Origin: Sphingomonas panacis
Lineage (GTDB): Bacteria > Pseudomonadota > Alphaproteobacteria > Sphingomonadales > Sphingomonadaceae
Assembly: GCF_001717955.1 (NCBI RefSeq)
Contig: NZ_CP014168.1
Location: forward strand, 3,751,501-3,815,500
Direction: 5' to 3'
Length of the DNA: 64,000 nt
Part shown: positions 16,807-25,857 of the stretch, piece after piece
How the letters are laid out: each line of letters opens with the position of its first letter
How positions within the stretch are numbered: the stretch's first letter is position 1
The notes under the pieces: generated by a model
Seen by the model: only the letters and a program-made list of their open reading frames with translations
The model's database searches: none
What the model was told of the DNA's origin: nothing
Program-made: the position numbers and the translations under genes

Positions 16807-18864
16807 TCAGCCGGATCGCAGCAGCGCGACACCGGCATCGCGCTCGAACAGATACAGCGCCAGCCGCGCCGCCGTGCCGCGCGCGCCGCTGAGGCCGCCG
16901 TCGCGGTCGATCAGCAGCCGCGCGTCGTCGGCGGCGACCGGCAGCAGTTCGCTCAGCAACTCGGGCGTCGCCAGCCGGAAGCCCTCCTCGCCTGATTGGC
17001 GCGTGCCGAGCAACTCGCCGCTGCCGCGCAGCCGCAAATCCTCCTCGGCGATGCGGAAGCCGTCATTGGTCTCGCGCATCAGCGCGAGCCGCGCGCGCGC
17101 CGTCTCGCCGAGCGCGCCGCTGCGCACCAGCAGGCAGTTCGACTTGCCCGTGCCGCGCCCGACCCGCCCGCGCAACTGGTGGAGCTGGGCGAGGCCGAAG
17201 CGGTCGGCATGTTCGATCACGATCAGCGTCGCGTTGGGCACGTCGACGCCGACCTCGATCACCGTGGTCGCGACCAGCACGCCGAGCGCGCCCGAAGAGA
17301 ACGTCGCCATCACCGCGTCCTTCTCCGACCCCTTCATGCGGCCATGGACGAGGCCAATCCGCTCGCCGAACCGCGCCTTCAGCGTCGCGGCCCGATCCTC
17401 GGCGGCGGCGAGGTCGCTCTTCTCGCTCTCCTCGACCAGCGGGCACACCCAATACGCCTGCCCGCCGTCCGACATATGCCGGCCGAGCGCCTCGACCACA
17501 TCGGCGAGCCGGTCCTGCGAGATCACGCGGGTCTCGATCGGCTGGCGGCCGGGCGGCATCTCGTCGAGCCGGCTGACGTCCATCTCGCCATAATTGGCGA
17601 GCGTCAGCGTGCGCGGGATCGGCGTCGCGGTCATCGCCAGCAGGTGCGGCGCGGTCGCCGCTTTGGCCTGCAACATCATGCGCTGCGCGACACCGAAGCG
17701 GTGCTGCTCGTCGACCACGACCAGACCGAGATCGCGATACGTCACCGCCTGCTGGAAGATCGCGTGCGTGCCGATCAGGATATGGATCGATCCGTCCGCC
17801 AGCCCCATCAGCACGCTCTCGCGAACCTTGCCCTTGTCGCGCCCGGTCAGCACCGCGATCTCGATCGGCAAGCCGGCGAACAGCCGCCGCAGCGATTCGA
17901 GATGCTGGCGCGCGAGGATTTCGGTCGGCGCGAGCAACGCCGCCTGCGCGCCCGCCTCGACCGCGACGAGCATCGCGAGCGCCGCGACCAACGTCTTGCC
18001 CGCGCCGACATCGCCTTGCAGCAAGCGGAGCATCGGTTGCGCCTGCGCGAGATCGCCTTCGATCTCGGCGACGGTGCGCGCCTGTGCGCCGGTGAGATTG
18101 TAGGGCAGCTTGAGCATGTCGCGCAGCCGCCCGTCGCCGGCCAGCGCCCTGCCCCGCCGGCTGCGCGACGATTGCCGCACCAGCATCAGCGCGAGCTGGT
18201 TGGCGAACAGTTCATCATAGGCAAGCCGCGTCCGCGCGAGTGCGTCGGAGGGGTCGGAATGAACGCGCGCCAGCGCCTCGCGCCAGCCCGGCCAGCCTTT
18301 CCGCGCGAGCAACCCCGGCTCGATCCACTCGGACAAATCGGGCGCCCGCTCGACCGCCTGCGCCGCCAGTTGCCCCATCCGGCGCGAGGTCAGCCCTTCG
18401 GACAAGGGATAGATCGCCTCGCGCCCGCCCGGCTCGGCCTCTTCGAGCGGCAGGACGTAATCGGGATGGACGATCTGGAGATCCTGCCCGTACATCTCGA
18501 GCTTGCCCGACACGCGGCGCGGCTCGCCGATCGGCAGCAGCTTCTTCGCCCAGCCGGGATGGCCACCGAAATAGAGCAGGCTGACGTAGTTGCCCGCCGC
18601 ATCGGTCGCCTGCACCCGAGTCGGGCCGCGCCCGTTGCCGGAGCGGATTTCGCGCGGTGTCAGCGTGATGACGATGGTGCGGCCGGCATCGGCCATGTCG
18701 AGTTCGTCGCGCGCGATCCGGTCGATGAAGCCAGTCGGCAGATGGAACGCGACATCGACGACGCGCGCAAGGCCGAGCCGGTCGAGCGGCTTGGCGAGCG
18801 CCGGCCCCACGCCCTTCAGGGCGGTGACTTCGGCGAACAATGGATTGAGGATATCGGGACGCAT
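16807..18864 (-). CDS. recG: ATP-dependent DNA helicase RecG
   Basis: 685 residues, normal length. It starts with the wedge domain (LFAEVTALKGVGPALAKPLD), then an OB fold, then helicase motifs: Walker A RLLQGDVGAGKTLVAALA (about residue 285), DEXH-type VVVDEQHRFGVAQR (about 383), TATPIPRTLTLANYG, and the C-terminal LHQLRGRVGRGTGKSNCLL. RecG drives fork reversal and branch migration in repair. ATG 18864 was chosen; upstream sequence is the intergenic repeat. It is divergent from sdhE. Confidence 0.97.
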   Translation of the reverse strand: MRPDILNPLFAEVTALKGVGPALAKPLDRLGLARVVDVAFHLPTGFIDRIARDELDMADAGRTIVITLTPREIRSGNGRGPTRVQATDAAGNYVSLLYFGGHPGWAKKLLPIGEPRRVSGKLEMYGQDLQIVHPDYVLPLEEAEPGGREAIYPLSEGLTSRRMGQLAAQAVERAPDLSEWIEPGLLARKGWPGWREALARVHSDPSDALARTRLAYDELFANQLALMLVRQSSRSRRGRALAGDGRLRDMLKLPYNLTGAQARTVAEIEGDLAQAQPMLRLLQGDVGAGKTLVAALAMLVAVEAGAQAALLAPTEILARQHLESLRRLFAGLPIEIAVLTGRDKGKVRESVLMGLADGSIHILIGTHAIFQQAVTYRDLGLVVVDEQHRFGVAQRMMLQAKAATAPHLLAMTATPIPRTLTLANYGEMDVSRLDEMPPGRQPIETRVISQDRLADVVEALGRHMSDGGQAYWVCPLVEESEKSDLAAAEDRAATLKARFGERIGLVHGRMKGSEKDAVMATFSSGALGVLVATTVIEVGVDVPNATLIVIEHADRFGLAQLHQLRGRVGRGTGKSNCLLVRSGALGETARARLALMRETNDGFRIAEEDLRLRGSGELLGTRQSGEEGFRLATPELLSELLPVAADDARLLIDRDGGLSGARGTAARLALYLFERDAGVALLRSG

Positions 18865-18884
18865 GACTATCTGGCGTCTGTTAT

Positions 18885-18952
18885 CCGTTCGTCCTGAGCT
18901 TGTCGAAGGGCGTGTTTCGCGCACGGGCTTCGGACAGGCTCCGCACGAACGG
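18885..18952. repeat. Dispersed inverted repeat between recG and sdhE
   Basis: Begins ccgttcgtcctgagcttgtc and ends gctccgcacgaacgg, complementary ends with a 40-base core. It is another member of the cgttcgt/acgaacg family found at 1440, 57689 and 58672. It lies in the divergent recG-sdhE gap, so it is not a simple terminator here. Confidence 0.7.
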
Positions 18953-19011
18953 TCTGATTATACCCTCGCTGGCGGCACATCTTGCCGTCGGCCAATCGCC
19001 GTTGGAGTGAC

Positions 19012-19278
19012 ATGGACCGCGACATTCGCCTGAAACGCCTGCACTTCCGCGCGCACCACCGTGGCGTGAAGGAAGCCGATCTCCTGATCGGCGGCTTCTT
19101 CGATGCGCGTGGGGCTGAGTGGAACGACGACGAGATCGCCCTGTTCGAGGAACTGCTGGAAGAGCAGGACGTCGATATCATGGCCTGGGCGATCGGCACC
19201 GAAACACCGCCAGCGCGCTATGCCGGGCCGATCATCGAGGCGATGCAGGTGCTCAACTACGTGCCGATCGCACGCTGA
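19012..19278 (+). CDS. sdhE: Succinate dehydrogenase assembly factor 2 (flavin insertion)
   Basis: 88 residues. The RGVKEADLLIGGFF motif near residue 18 is the conserved RGxxE segment that aids covalent FAD attachment to SdhA. Helical segments ALFEELLEEQDVDIMAWAIG and PIIEAMQVLNYVP complete the fold. ATG 19012, preceded by tggagtgac, fits the family N-terminus (MDRDIRLKRLHFRAHHRG). The succinate dehydrogenase genes are not in the window; sdhE next to recG and mfd is a known order in this group. Confidence 0.93.
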   Translation: MDRDIRLKRLHFRAHHRGVKEADLLIGGFFDARGAEWNDDEIALFEELLEEQDVDIMAWAIGTETPPARYAGPIIEAMQVLNYVPIAR

Positions 19279-19405
19279 TCTCCCTCTCCCCGCTTGCGGG
19301 AGAGGGTCGGGGAGAGGGCCGTACGGAGCGATAGCGTTTCGAACTGCCCCTCTCCCGACCTCGCCTGCGGCTCGGCCACCCTATCCCGCAAGCGGGGAGA
19401 GGGAG
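19279..19405. repeat. Large inverted repeat between sdhE and mfd
   Basis: A 22-base arm (19280-19301, ctccctctccccgcttgcgg and on) is repeated as an exact reverse complement at 19384-19405. A second, inner pair (cggggagaggg/cccctctcccg) supports a large hairpin across the 127-base gap. The right arm runs into the ribosome-binding region of mfd (ggagaag, 19402-19408), so it may affect translation of mfd. Confidence 0.8.
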
Positions 19406-19417
19406 AAGAAAGACAAA

Positions 19418-22400
19418 ATGCCCAACCTGAAGACCATCCTCGCCGCCAAGACCCCGCTCACCCTCGCCGGCGTACCCGCCGGTTTCGCGCCGTGGCTGCT
19501 CGCCGATCTCGCGCGCGCGGCACCGTCGCGCGCGGTGTTCGTCGCGTCGGACGAAGCGGCGATGCGTGCGGTCGCGGCGACCGCGCCGGTGTTCGCGCCC
19601 GATCTCGAAATCCTGATGTTCCCGGCGTGGGATTGCCTGCCCTATGATCGCGCCTCGCCGACGCTGCGCGTGATGGCCGAGCGGATGGCGACGCTTCACC
19701 GGCTCCAGCAGCCGACCAAGGCGCCGCAACTGCTCATCACCACCGCAAACGCGCTGGCGCAGCGCACGCTGACGCCGTTCCGCATCCGCCAGCTCGTCGC
19801 CAAGCTCGCGCCGGGCGAGCGGATCGGGCGTGACCGCCTTGCAGCGCAGCTTCAGGCCAACGGCTATGTCCGCGTCGAGACCGTCGCCGATTCGGGCGAA
19901 TTCGCGGTGCGCGGTGGCCTGGTCGATCTGTTCCCGAGCGGCGCCGAGGCGGCACTTCGGCTCGACTTCTTCGGCGACGAGATCGAGTCAGTCCGCACCT
20001 TCGACCCCGCCGACCAGCGCACCACCGGCCGGATCGACGGCTTCACCCTCCTTCCCGCCTCGGAAACCTTGCTCGACGAGGATAGCATCAAGCGCTTCCG
20101 CAGCCGGTACCGCGAGCGCTTCGGCGCGACCGCGACCGGCGATCCGCTCTATCAGGCGATCAGCGACGGGCGGCGGCTCGCGGGCATGGAGCATTGGCTG
20201 CCGCTGTTCGAAGACAAGTTGGTCACTTTGTTCGACCATCTTGGCGGCGACGCGGTGATCGTGCGCGATTCCGGCGTGCAGGCGGCGGCCGAGCAGCGTT
20301 TCGAGGCGATCAACGATTATCACGCCAACCGCGTCAAGGCGCTGACCAACGAGCCCGGCAGCTATCGCCCGCTGCCGCCGAGCGCCTTGTACCTCACCGC
20401 CAAGGAGTTCGCCGAGGCGCTGCAAACCGCCCCCGCGCACCTCGTCACGCCGTTCCACGAACCCGAGAGTGCGACGGTGCTCGACTTCCAGGTCGATGGC
20501 CCACGCGATTTCGCGCCCGAGCGCGCCGGCGGCGTCAACGTGTACGAAGCGGTCGTCGAACATATCGCCAAGCTGCGCCGGCAGGGGCGCAAGCCGGTGC
20601 TGGCCAGCTATTCGGGCGGCTCGCGCGAGCGGCTGGCGACGTTGCTCGCCGATCATGGCCTCAAGGCATCGACCAAGGTCGCGACCTGGCAGGAGGCGCT
20701 TGGCAAAGCCGATAGCGGCGTATCGCTCATCATCCTGCCGCTCGATCACGGCTTCACCACGCCCGATGTCGCGCTGCTCACCGAACAGGACATGCTCGGC
20801 GACCGGTTGGTGCGGCGCGCCAAGCGCAAGAAATCCGCCGACGCGTTCCTCGCCGAACTGGCGATGCTCACGCCGGGCGACCTTGTCGTCCATGTCGATC
20901 ACGGCATCGGCCGCTACGAGGGACTGACCTCGATTCCGGTCGGCAAGAGCCCGCACGATTGCGTAGCGCTCTCCTATGCGGGCGGCGACAAGCTGTTCGT
21001 GCCGGTCGAGAATATCGACGTGCTCTCGCGCTACGGCTCGGACAGCGAGGGCGCGAGCCTCGACCGGCTCGGCGGCGAGGCGTGGCAGCGGCGCAAGAGC
21101 CGCATGAAGGAGCGGATTCGCGAGATTGCCGGCGAGCTGATCGCAACCGCCGCCGAGCGTGCGCTTCATCCTGCCGACGTGATCGAGGCCGACAGCGGCT
21201 ATGCCGAGTTCGTCGATCGCTTCCCCTATGAGGAAACCGACGATCAGGAGCGCGCGATCGGCGAGGTGCTGGAGGATCTCGCCAAGGGCACGCCGATGGA
21301 CCGGCTCGTCGTTGGCGATGTCGGCTTTGGCAAGACCGAGGTCGCGCTACGCGGTGCGTTCGCGGCGGCGATGGCGGGCAAGCAGGTCGCGATCGTATGC
21401 CCGACGACCTTGCTCGCGCGCCAGCATTTCAACAATTTCGCGAGCCGGTTCGAGGGGTTTCCGATCAAGGTCGGGCGGCTCTCGCGCCTCGTCACCGCCG
21501 CCGAGATGAAGGCGACCAAGGAGGGCCTCGCCGACGGGACGATCGACGTGGTTGTCGGCACGCACGCGATTCTCGCCAAGGGCATCGAGTTCAAACGGCT
21601 CGGCCTCGTCATCGTCGATGAGGAGCAGCGGTTCGGCGTGACTCACAAGGAGCGACTCAAGTCGCTCAAGACCGACGTCCACGTCCTCACACTCACCGCC
21701 ACGCCGATCCCGCGCACGCTCCAGATGGCGATGTCGGGCTTGCGCGAACTGTCGGTGATCCAGACCCCGCCGGTCGATCGGCTCGCGGTGCGGACCTATG
21801 TCATGCCGTGGGACCCCGTCGTGCTGCGCGAGGCGTTGCTGCGCGAACATTATCGCGGCGGGCAGAGCTTCTTCGTCACGCCGCGCATCGCCGATCTGCC
21901 CGAGATCGAGGACTTCCTGCGCGAAGGCGTGCCCGAGATTCGCTATGTGGTCGCGCACGGCCAGATGGCGCCGAGCCAGGTCGAGGAGCGCATGTCGGCG
22001 TTCTACGACAAGAAGTTCGAGGTGCTCGTCTCGACCACGATCGTCGAAAGCGGGCTCGACATCCCGAGCGCCAACACGATGATCCTCCACCGCGCCGACC
22101 GGTTCGGGCTCGCGCAGCTTTATCAGCTTCGCGGACGTGTCGGCCGCTCCAAGACGCGCGCCTATGCGTATCTCACCACCCCGCCCGATCGCATCATGAC
22201 CGAAACCGCGGAGAAGCGTTTGAAGGTGCTGTCCGATCTCGACAGCCTCGGCGCTGGCTTCCAGCTCGCCAGCCATGATCTCGACATCCGCGGCGCGGGC
22301 AATCTGCTCGGCGACGAGCAATCGGGGCATATCAAGGAGGTCGGCTACGAACTCTACCAGTCGATGCTCGAAGAGGCGATCATGGAGGCGAAGGCGGGCG

Positions 22401-22870
22401 GTGAGCGCATGCGCCCGAAGAATTTCTCGCCGCAGATCACCGTCGATGCACCGATCCTCATCCCCGAGGATTACGTGCCGGACCTCGACCTTCGCATGGG
22501 GCTGTACCGCCGCCTCAACGATTTGGAAGATACCGGCGAGGTCGAGGCGTTCGCCGCCGAACTGATCGACCGGTTCGGCCCCCTGCCCGATCCGACCGAG
22601 AACCTCATCCGCATCATCGAGATCAAGCTGCACGCCAAGAAGGCCTGCGTCGCCAAGATCGACGTCGGCCCGCGCGGCGCGCTGGTGGCGTTCCACGATG
22701 ACAAGCCGCCGAATATCGATGGGCTGCTGGCGTGGCTCAAACGCGTCGGCGATGTGGCGAAACTGCGCCCCGACAGCAAGCTGGTGGTGACGCGCGTCTG
22801 GGCCGACCCCAAGGCGCGGCTCCACGGCGCGCTGCAACTGGCGAAGGGGCTGGCGAAAGCGGCGGGGTGA
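19418..22870 (+). CDS. mfd: Transcription-repair coupling factor
   Basis: 1150 residues, the full family length. It removes RNA polymerase stalled at DNA damage and recruits UvrA. Domains in order: UvrB-homology region (FPAWDCLPYDRASPTLRVMA near 68), the CarD-like RNA polymerase-interacting domain (GDLVVHVDHGIGRYEGL near 490), helicase motifs VVGDVGFGKTEVALRGA (about 633), VDEEQRFGVTHKERLKSL (about 735), TATPIPRTLQMAMSGLREL, QLRGRVGRSKTRAYAYL, and the C-terminal autoinhibitory region (ENLIRIIEIKLHAKKACVAK). ATG 19418 was chosen at the family start MPNLKTIL. Confidence 0.97.
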   Translation: MPNLKTILAAKTPLTLAGVPAGFAPWLLADLARAAPSRAVFVASDEAAMRAVAATAPVFAPDLEILMFPAWDCLPYDRASPTLRVMAERMATLHRLQQPTKAPQLLITTANALAQRTLTPFRIRQLVAKLAPGERIGRDRLAAQLQANGYVRVETVADSGEFAVRGGLVDLFPSGAEAALRLDFFGDEIESVRTFDPADQRTTGRIDGFTLLPASETLLDEDSIKRFRSRYRERFGATATGDPLYQAISDGRRLAGMEHWLPLFEDKLVTLFDHLGGDAVIVRDSGVQAAAEQRFEAINDYHANRVKALTNEPGSYRPLPPSALYLTAKEFAEALQTAPAHLVTPFHEPESATVLDFQVDGPRDFAPERAGGVNVYEAVVEHIAKLRRQGRKPVLASYSGGSRERLATLLADHGLKASTKVATWQEALGKADSGVSLIILPLDHGFTTPDVALLTEQDMLGDRLVRRAKRKKSADAFLAELAMLTPGDLVVHVDHGIGRYEGLTSIPVGKSPHDCVALSYAGGDKLFVPVENIDVLSRYGSDSEGASLDRLGGEAWQRRKSRMKERIREIAGELIATAAERALHPADVIEADSGYAEFVDRFPYEETDDQERAIGEVLEDLAKGTPMDRLVVGDVGFGKTEVALRGAFAAAMAGKQVAIVCPTTLLARQHFNNFASRFEGFPIKVGRLSRLVTAAEMKATKEGLADGTIDVVVGTHAILAKGIEFKRLGLVIVDEEQRFGVTHKERLKSLKTDVHVLTLTATPIPRTLQMAMSGLRELSVIQTPPVDRLAVRTYVMPWDPVVLREALLREHYRGGQSFFVTPRIADLPEIEDFLREGVPEIRYVVAHGQMAPSQVEERMSAFYDKKFEVLVSTTIVESGLDIPSANTMILHRADRFGLAQLYQLRGRVGRSKTRAYAYLTTPPDRIMTETAEKRLKVLSDLDSLGAGFQLASHDLDIRGAGNLLGDEQSGHIKEVGYELYQSMLEEAIMEAKAGGERMRPKNFSPQITVDAPILIPEDYVPDLDLRMGLYRRLNDLEDTGEVEAFAAELIDRFGPLPDPTENLIRIIEIKLHAKKACVAKIDVGPRGALVAFHDDKPPNIDGLLAWLKRVGDVAKLRPDSKLVVTRVWADPKARLHGALQLAKGLAKAAG

Positions 22871-22877
22871 TATACTG

Positions 22878-22914
22878 TTCTCCCGGGTCGTCAGGAAATG
22901 ACGCCCTGGGAGAA
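22878..22914 (+). promoter_or_regulatory. Hairpin that covers the ribosome site of the GAF gene
   Basis: ttctccc (22878-22884) pairs with gggagaa (22908-22914); ggg (22885-22887) with ccc (22904-22906); cgtca (22889-22893) with tgacg (22899-22903), around loop ggaaa. That is a 15-pair stem with two single-base bulges. The only well-spaced Shine-Dalgarno of the next gene (gggaga, 22908-22913, seven bases before ATG 22920) lies inside the right arm. It may control translation or act as a terminator for mfd. Confidence 0.6.
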
Positions 22915-22919
22915 GAGGC

Positions 22920-23444
22920 ATGTCGGACGGGACGCCGATCGATCGTTGGCACGCGCTGGCCGAGGCGGTTCATCGACTCTCGCGATCGGCCACACAGATT
23001 GACGCCACCGCGATGTTGCGCACCTGCGCGCGCCGGGTGATCGGTGCGGATGGCGTGACGATCGTTCGCCGCGAGGGCGATGAAACCGTCTATGTGGCGG
23101 AAGATGCGCCGATGCCCTTTTGGGAAGGGCGGCGCTTCCCGATCACCGAATGCCTGGCGGGGTACGCTATCCTGCAGAAGCGGCCGATCATCATCCCCGA
23201 GGTTCGGCTCGCCGATGACGTGCCGCAAAACGCCTATCTCGCGACGTTCGCCGAAAGTGTCGCCGTGTTCCCGGTCGGGCTGGGCGAACCCGTCGGCGCG
23301 ATTGGTGCCTATTGGCGCGAGGCCCGCCAGATCGACGACGAGACGGTCGCGCTACTGGCCGCTCTCGCACGCGCGCTTGGCGCGGCGATCGAGATGTTCG
23401 AGGTGTTGGAGCAGGCCGAGAGCGCGGGCAAGCGGGCGGCGTAG
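22920..23444 (+). CDS. Stand-alone GAF-domain sensor protein
   Basis: 174 residues, one GAF domain and no output domain. Typical segments are ALAEAVHRLSRSATQIDATA, ARRVIGADGVTIVRREGDE, RFPITECLAGYAILQKRPI (a Cys at the usual ligand-loop position) and GLGEPVGAIGAYWREARQID. The sequence resembles GAF domains of hybrid histidine kinases, yet the frame stops after the domain. The ligand is unknown. Its ribosome site is inside a strong hairpin. No kinase gene is nearby. Confidence 0.85.
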   Translation: MSDGTPIDRWHALAEAVHRLSRSATQIDATAMLRTCARRVIGADGVTIVRREGDETVYVAEDAPMPFWEGRRFPITECLAGYAILQKRPIIIPEVRLADDVPQNAYLATFAESVAVFPVGLGEPVGAIGAYWREARQIDDETVALLAALARALGAAIEMFEVLEQAESAGKRAA

Positions 23445-23480
23445 GCTTTCACGCTCACCCCCGTCGGAACGACGCTGGCG

Positions 23481-24229
23481 CTATTCGTCCAGCATCGCCG
23501 ACACGAAACCGTGCCGGTCCGACACGAATTCGCGGAAGATCCGGAAATGGTCGGTCTCTTCGAGCGCTACAGGCTCCAGACCATAACGATTCATCCGCAG
23601 CAGCGCCGCGTCGGGAAGCGCCATCAGGATCGGCGAGTGCGTCGCCATGATCACCTGCGATTGCCCGCCCGACTGCATCCGCCGCAGGAGCTTCAGGAAC
23701 TCGAACTGACGGTTCGGCGATAGCGCCGATTCCGGCTCATCGAAGAAGAAGATGCCGGGTCGCGTGCAGCGTTCCTCGAAAAAGCGCATAAACCCTTCGC
23801 CATGCGAGTGCGACAAAAAGTCCGCAAACGGGCTGCCGCTTTCGTCGAGATAGCGGGCTACCGAAAAAAAGCTTTCCGCGCGGAAGAACCAGCCCTGCCC
23901 GACCTTGGGCAGCCAACTCGCCTTCAACGCCGTGGAGAGCGCACCGCCGCCCTCTTCACGCGCGCGCGAATGATCGACCGCCCGGTAGCCTGGCCACCAC
24001 CATCCTCGTCGAACCCGGCGAGAACCGCGATGGCTTCGATCATCGTGGATTTGCCGACGCCGTTCTCGCCCGCGATGATCGTAACGGCAGTATCGAAGGC
24101 GATCTCGAAATCGCCACGAAACAGCGGCAAACAGAAAGGATACGCGCTCCGATCCACGGTCTTGTCAGGATCAAGCCAGACGCGTTTCAGATAGGGCGGC
24201 GGCAGGGTCGTAGCGCGCCCCTTCGCCAC
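23481..24229 (-). pseudogene. AAA family ATPase with a one-base frameshift
   Basis: Two frames make up one ABC/SMC-like ATPase. The first (from GTG 24229) has a Walker A FDTAVTIIAGENGVGKSTMI and stops early at SPRR. The second (to 23481) has ASWLPKVGQGWFFRAESFF, Walker B GIFFFDEPESALSP and the H-loop VIMATHSP. Reading the minus strand across 23988-23994, the first frame gives GFDEDGGGQ, and the other gives GYRAVDHSRAREEGGGALST, which joins to the second part without a stop. Restoring one base yields a 249-residue protein. The start is one base past the rmuC stop, so the two are coupled. It is a real mutation or a sequencing error. Confidence 0.85.
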
Positions 24230-24230
24230 G

Positions 24231-25781
24231 TTACTCCGCCGCTTCGTCCACCGGCGCGGCAAGCGCCGGCGCGGCGTCGCCGTAGCGCGCCAGCGCTTCG
24301 ACCGGTTGCAGCGACGGGATTTCCTTGGCGGTCGATTCGATGTTGAGATCGCGGAACTTGCGGCCCGTACTCAGCACGTTGCGCTCGAACGAGCCGACGA
24401 AATCATTGTACCGGTTGACGGCACTGCCCAGCCCGCTGCCGACCACACGCATATGCTCGGCCGCGACGGCGAGACGATCGTGCATCTCCTTGCCGAGTTC
24501 GCCGATCCGGCGCGCGTCGGCGGCCAGCTTCTCCTGCCGCCACACCGCCGAGACGGTGCGCGCGATCGCGATCAGGTTGGTCGGCGTCGCCAGCAGCACG
24601 CGCTTGTCGAACGCGAAATCCCACAAGGTCGGGTCATGCTCCAACGCCGCCGACAGGAAATGTTCTCCGGGTACGAACATGATGACGTAGTCGGGCGCGT
24701 CGGGAAATTGGCTCCAATAGGATTTGTTGCCGAGGCCGTTGACGTGCGCGCGCATCGAGGCCGCGTGGAGATCGAGCCCGCGCTTGCGCTCTGCCTCGTC
24801 GACCGCACCGAACGCATCCTGATAGGCGTTGAGCGAGACCTTGGCGTCGATGACCAGACTGCGCCCGCCTGGCACCTTGACGATCGCGTCCGGGCGAAGC
24901 CGCCCGCCCTCGTCACCGCCGGCGATGCTCACCTCGGTCTGGAAATCGGTATGTTCGGACAGGCCGCAGGTTTCGAGCACGTTCTTCAACTGCTGCTCGC
25001 CCCAGCGCCCGCGCGATTTGGGCGCATTGCGCAGCGAATTGACCAGCTTGGCCGCCTCGGTGGAGACCTTCTCCTGCCCGACCCGCAGGCCTTCGAGTTG
25101 CCCCTTCAACTGGTCGAACGCGCTCAGCCGTTCGGCCTCGACCTTGGTGACGGTTTCCTCGTAGCGCAGCAGGCGGTCGCTGACCGGCTGGAGCATCGAC
25201 TTGAGGTTCTGCCCCGCCGTCTCCTCGGACTGGCGGAAACGTTCGTCGGCGCGCTTGAGGAAATTCTCCTGCGCCTCGGTCAGCAGCTTGTTGGAGACTT
25301 CGGCGAACTGGGTGGCGAGCAGATCCTTGGCGTGAAGCAGCCCGGCGATTCGCGCTTCATACGTCTCGGTGCTGGTCTGCTCGCGCGCCTGAAACGCCTC
25401 GCGCAGCGCACGTTCGCGCGCCTCGTGCGCGTCATGCGCCATCTTGAGCCGCGCCTCTTCTTCCGCCAACCGCTCGGAAAGGCGATGCTCGAACGAGGCG
25501 GCGTGCGTCTTGAGCGCGGTATTCTCCAGCCGAACGCGGTCACGATCCTCGCGCATCTCGGAAAGCTCGGCGCGCACTTCGGCGAGTTCCTCGCGCAAGC
25601 CGAACGCCGCGCGCGCGCGCTCCTCGGCGCTGGCGAGATCGACGATCGCACGCTTGAAATCGGCCTCGCGCGCGTCGCGCTCGGACTGGATCGCCGCCGT
25701 TCCGCGCTGCCCGAGGAACCAGCCCAGCGCCACGCCGCATAGCAGCGCCACGATGACGATAATCGCGAAAAACCCGTCCAA
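24231..25781 (-). CDS. rmuC: DNA recombination protein RmuC
   Basis: 516 residues. An N-terminal membrane segment (MDGFFAIIVIVALLCGVALG) is followed by a long coiled coil (about residues 30-210, rich in Glu, Ala and Arg) and then the RmuC nuclease-like domain (GRWGEQQLKNVLETCGLSEH, RSLVIDAKVSLNAYQDAFGA, PDYVIMFVPGEHFLSAALEH). RmuC limits inversions at short inverted repeats and contains a restriction-endonuclease-like fold. It is upstream of, and translationally coupled to, the broken ATPase gene. Confidence 0.94.
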   Translation of the reverse strand: MDGFFAIIVIVALLCGVALGWFLGQRGTAAIQSERDAREADFKRAIVDLASAEERARAAFGLREELAEVRAELSEMREDRDRVRLENTALKTHAASFEHRLSERLAEEEARLKMAHDAHEARERALREAFQAREQTSTETYEARIAGLLHAKDLLATQFAEVSNKLLTEAQENFLKRADERFRQSEETAGQNLKSMLQPVSDRLLRYEETVTKVEAERLSAFDQLKGQLEGLRVGQEKVSTEAAKLVNSLRNAPKSRGRWGEQQLKNVLETCGLSEHTDFQTEVSIAGGDEGGRLRPDAIVKVPGGRSLVIDAKVSLNAYQDAFGAVDEAERKRGLDLHAASMRAHVNGLGNKSYWSQFPDAPDYVIMFVPGEHFLSAALEHDPTLWDFAFDKRVLLATPTNLIAIARTVSAVWRQEKLAADARRIGELGKEMHDRLAVAAEHMRVVGSGLGSAVNRYNDFVGSFERNVLSTGRKFRDLNIESTAKEIPSLQPVEALARYGDAAPALAAPVDEAAE

Positions 25782-25857
25782 ACGCCTGCTCCCCGGAACG
25801 AAGAGCGAACCTATCGCCTCCGGTCGACGCGATCAACCGCGCTGCGACAAACGGTGA

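Noticed and set aside
16996..18897. 633-codon frame antisense to recG
   Set aside because: Shadow of recG codons in GC-rich DNA; no recognisable domain.
21347..22921. 524-codon frame antisense to mfd
   Set aside because: Same cause: low-complexity Arg/Leu/Ala-rich product opposite a clear mfd.
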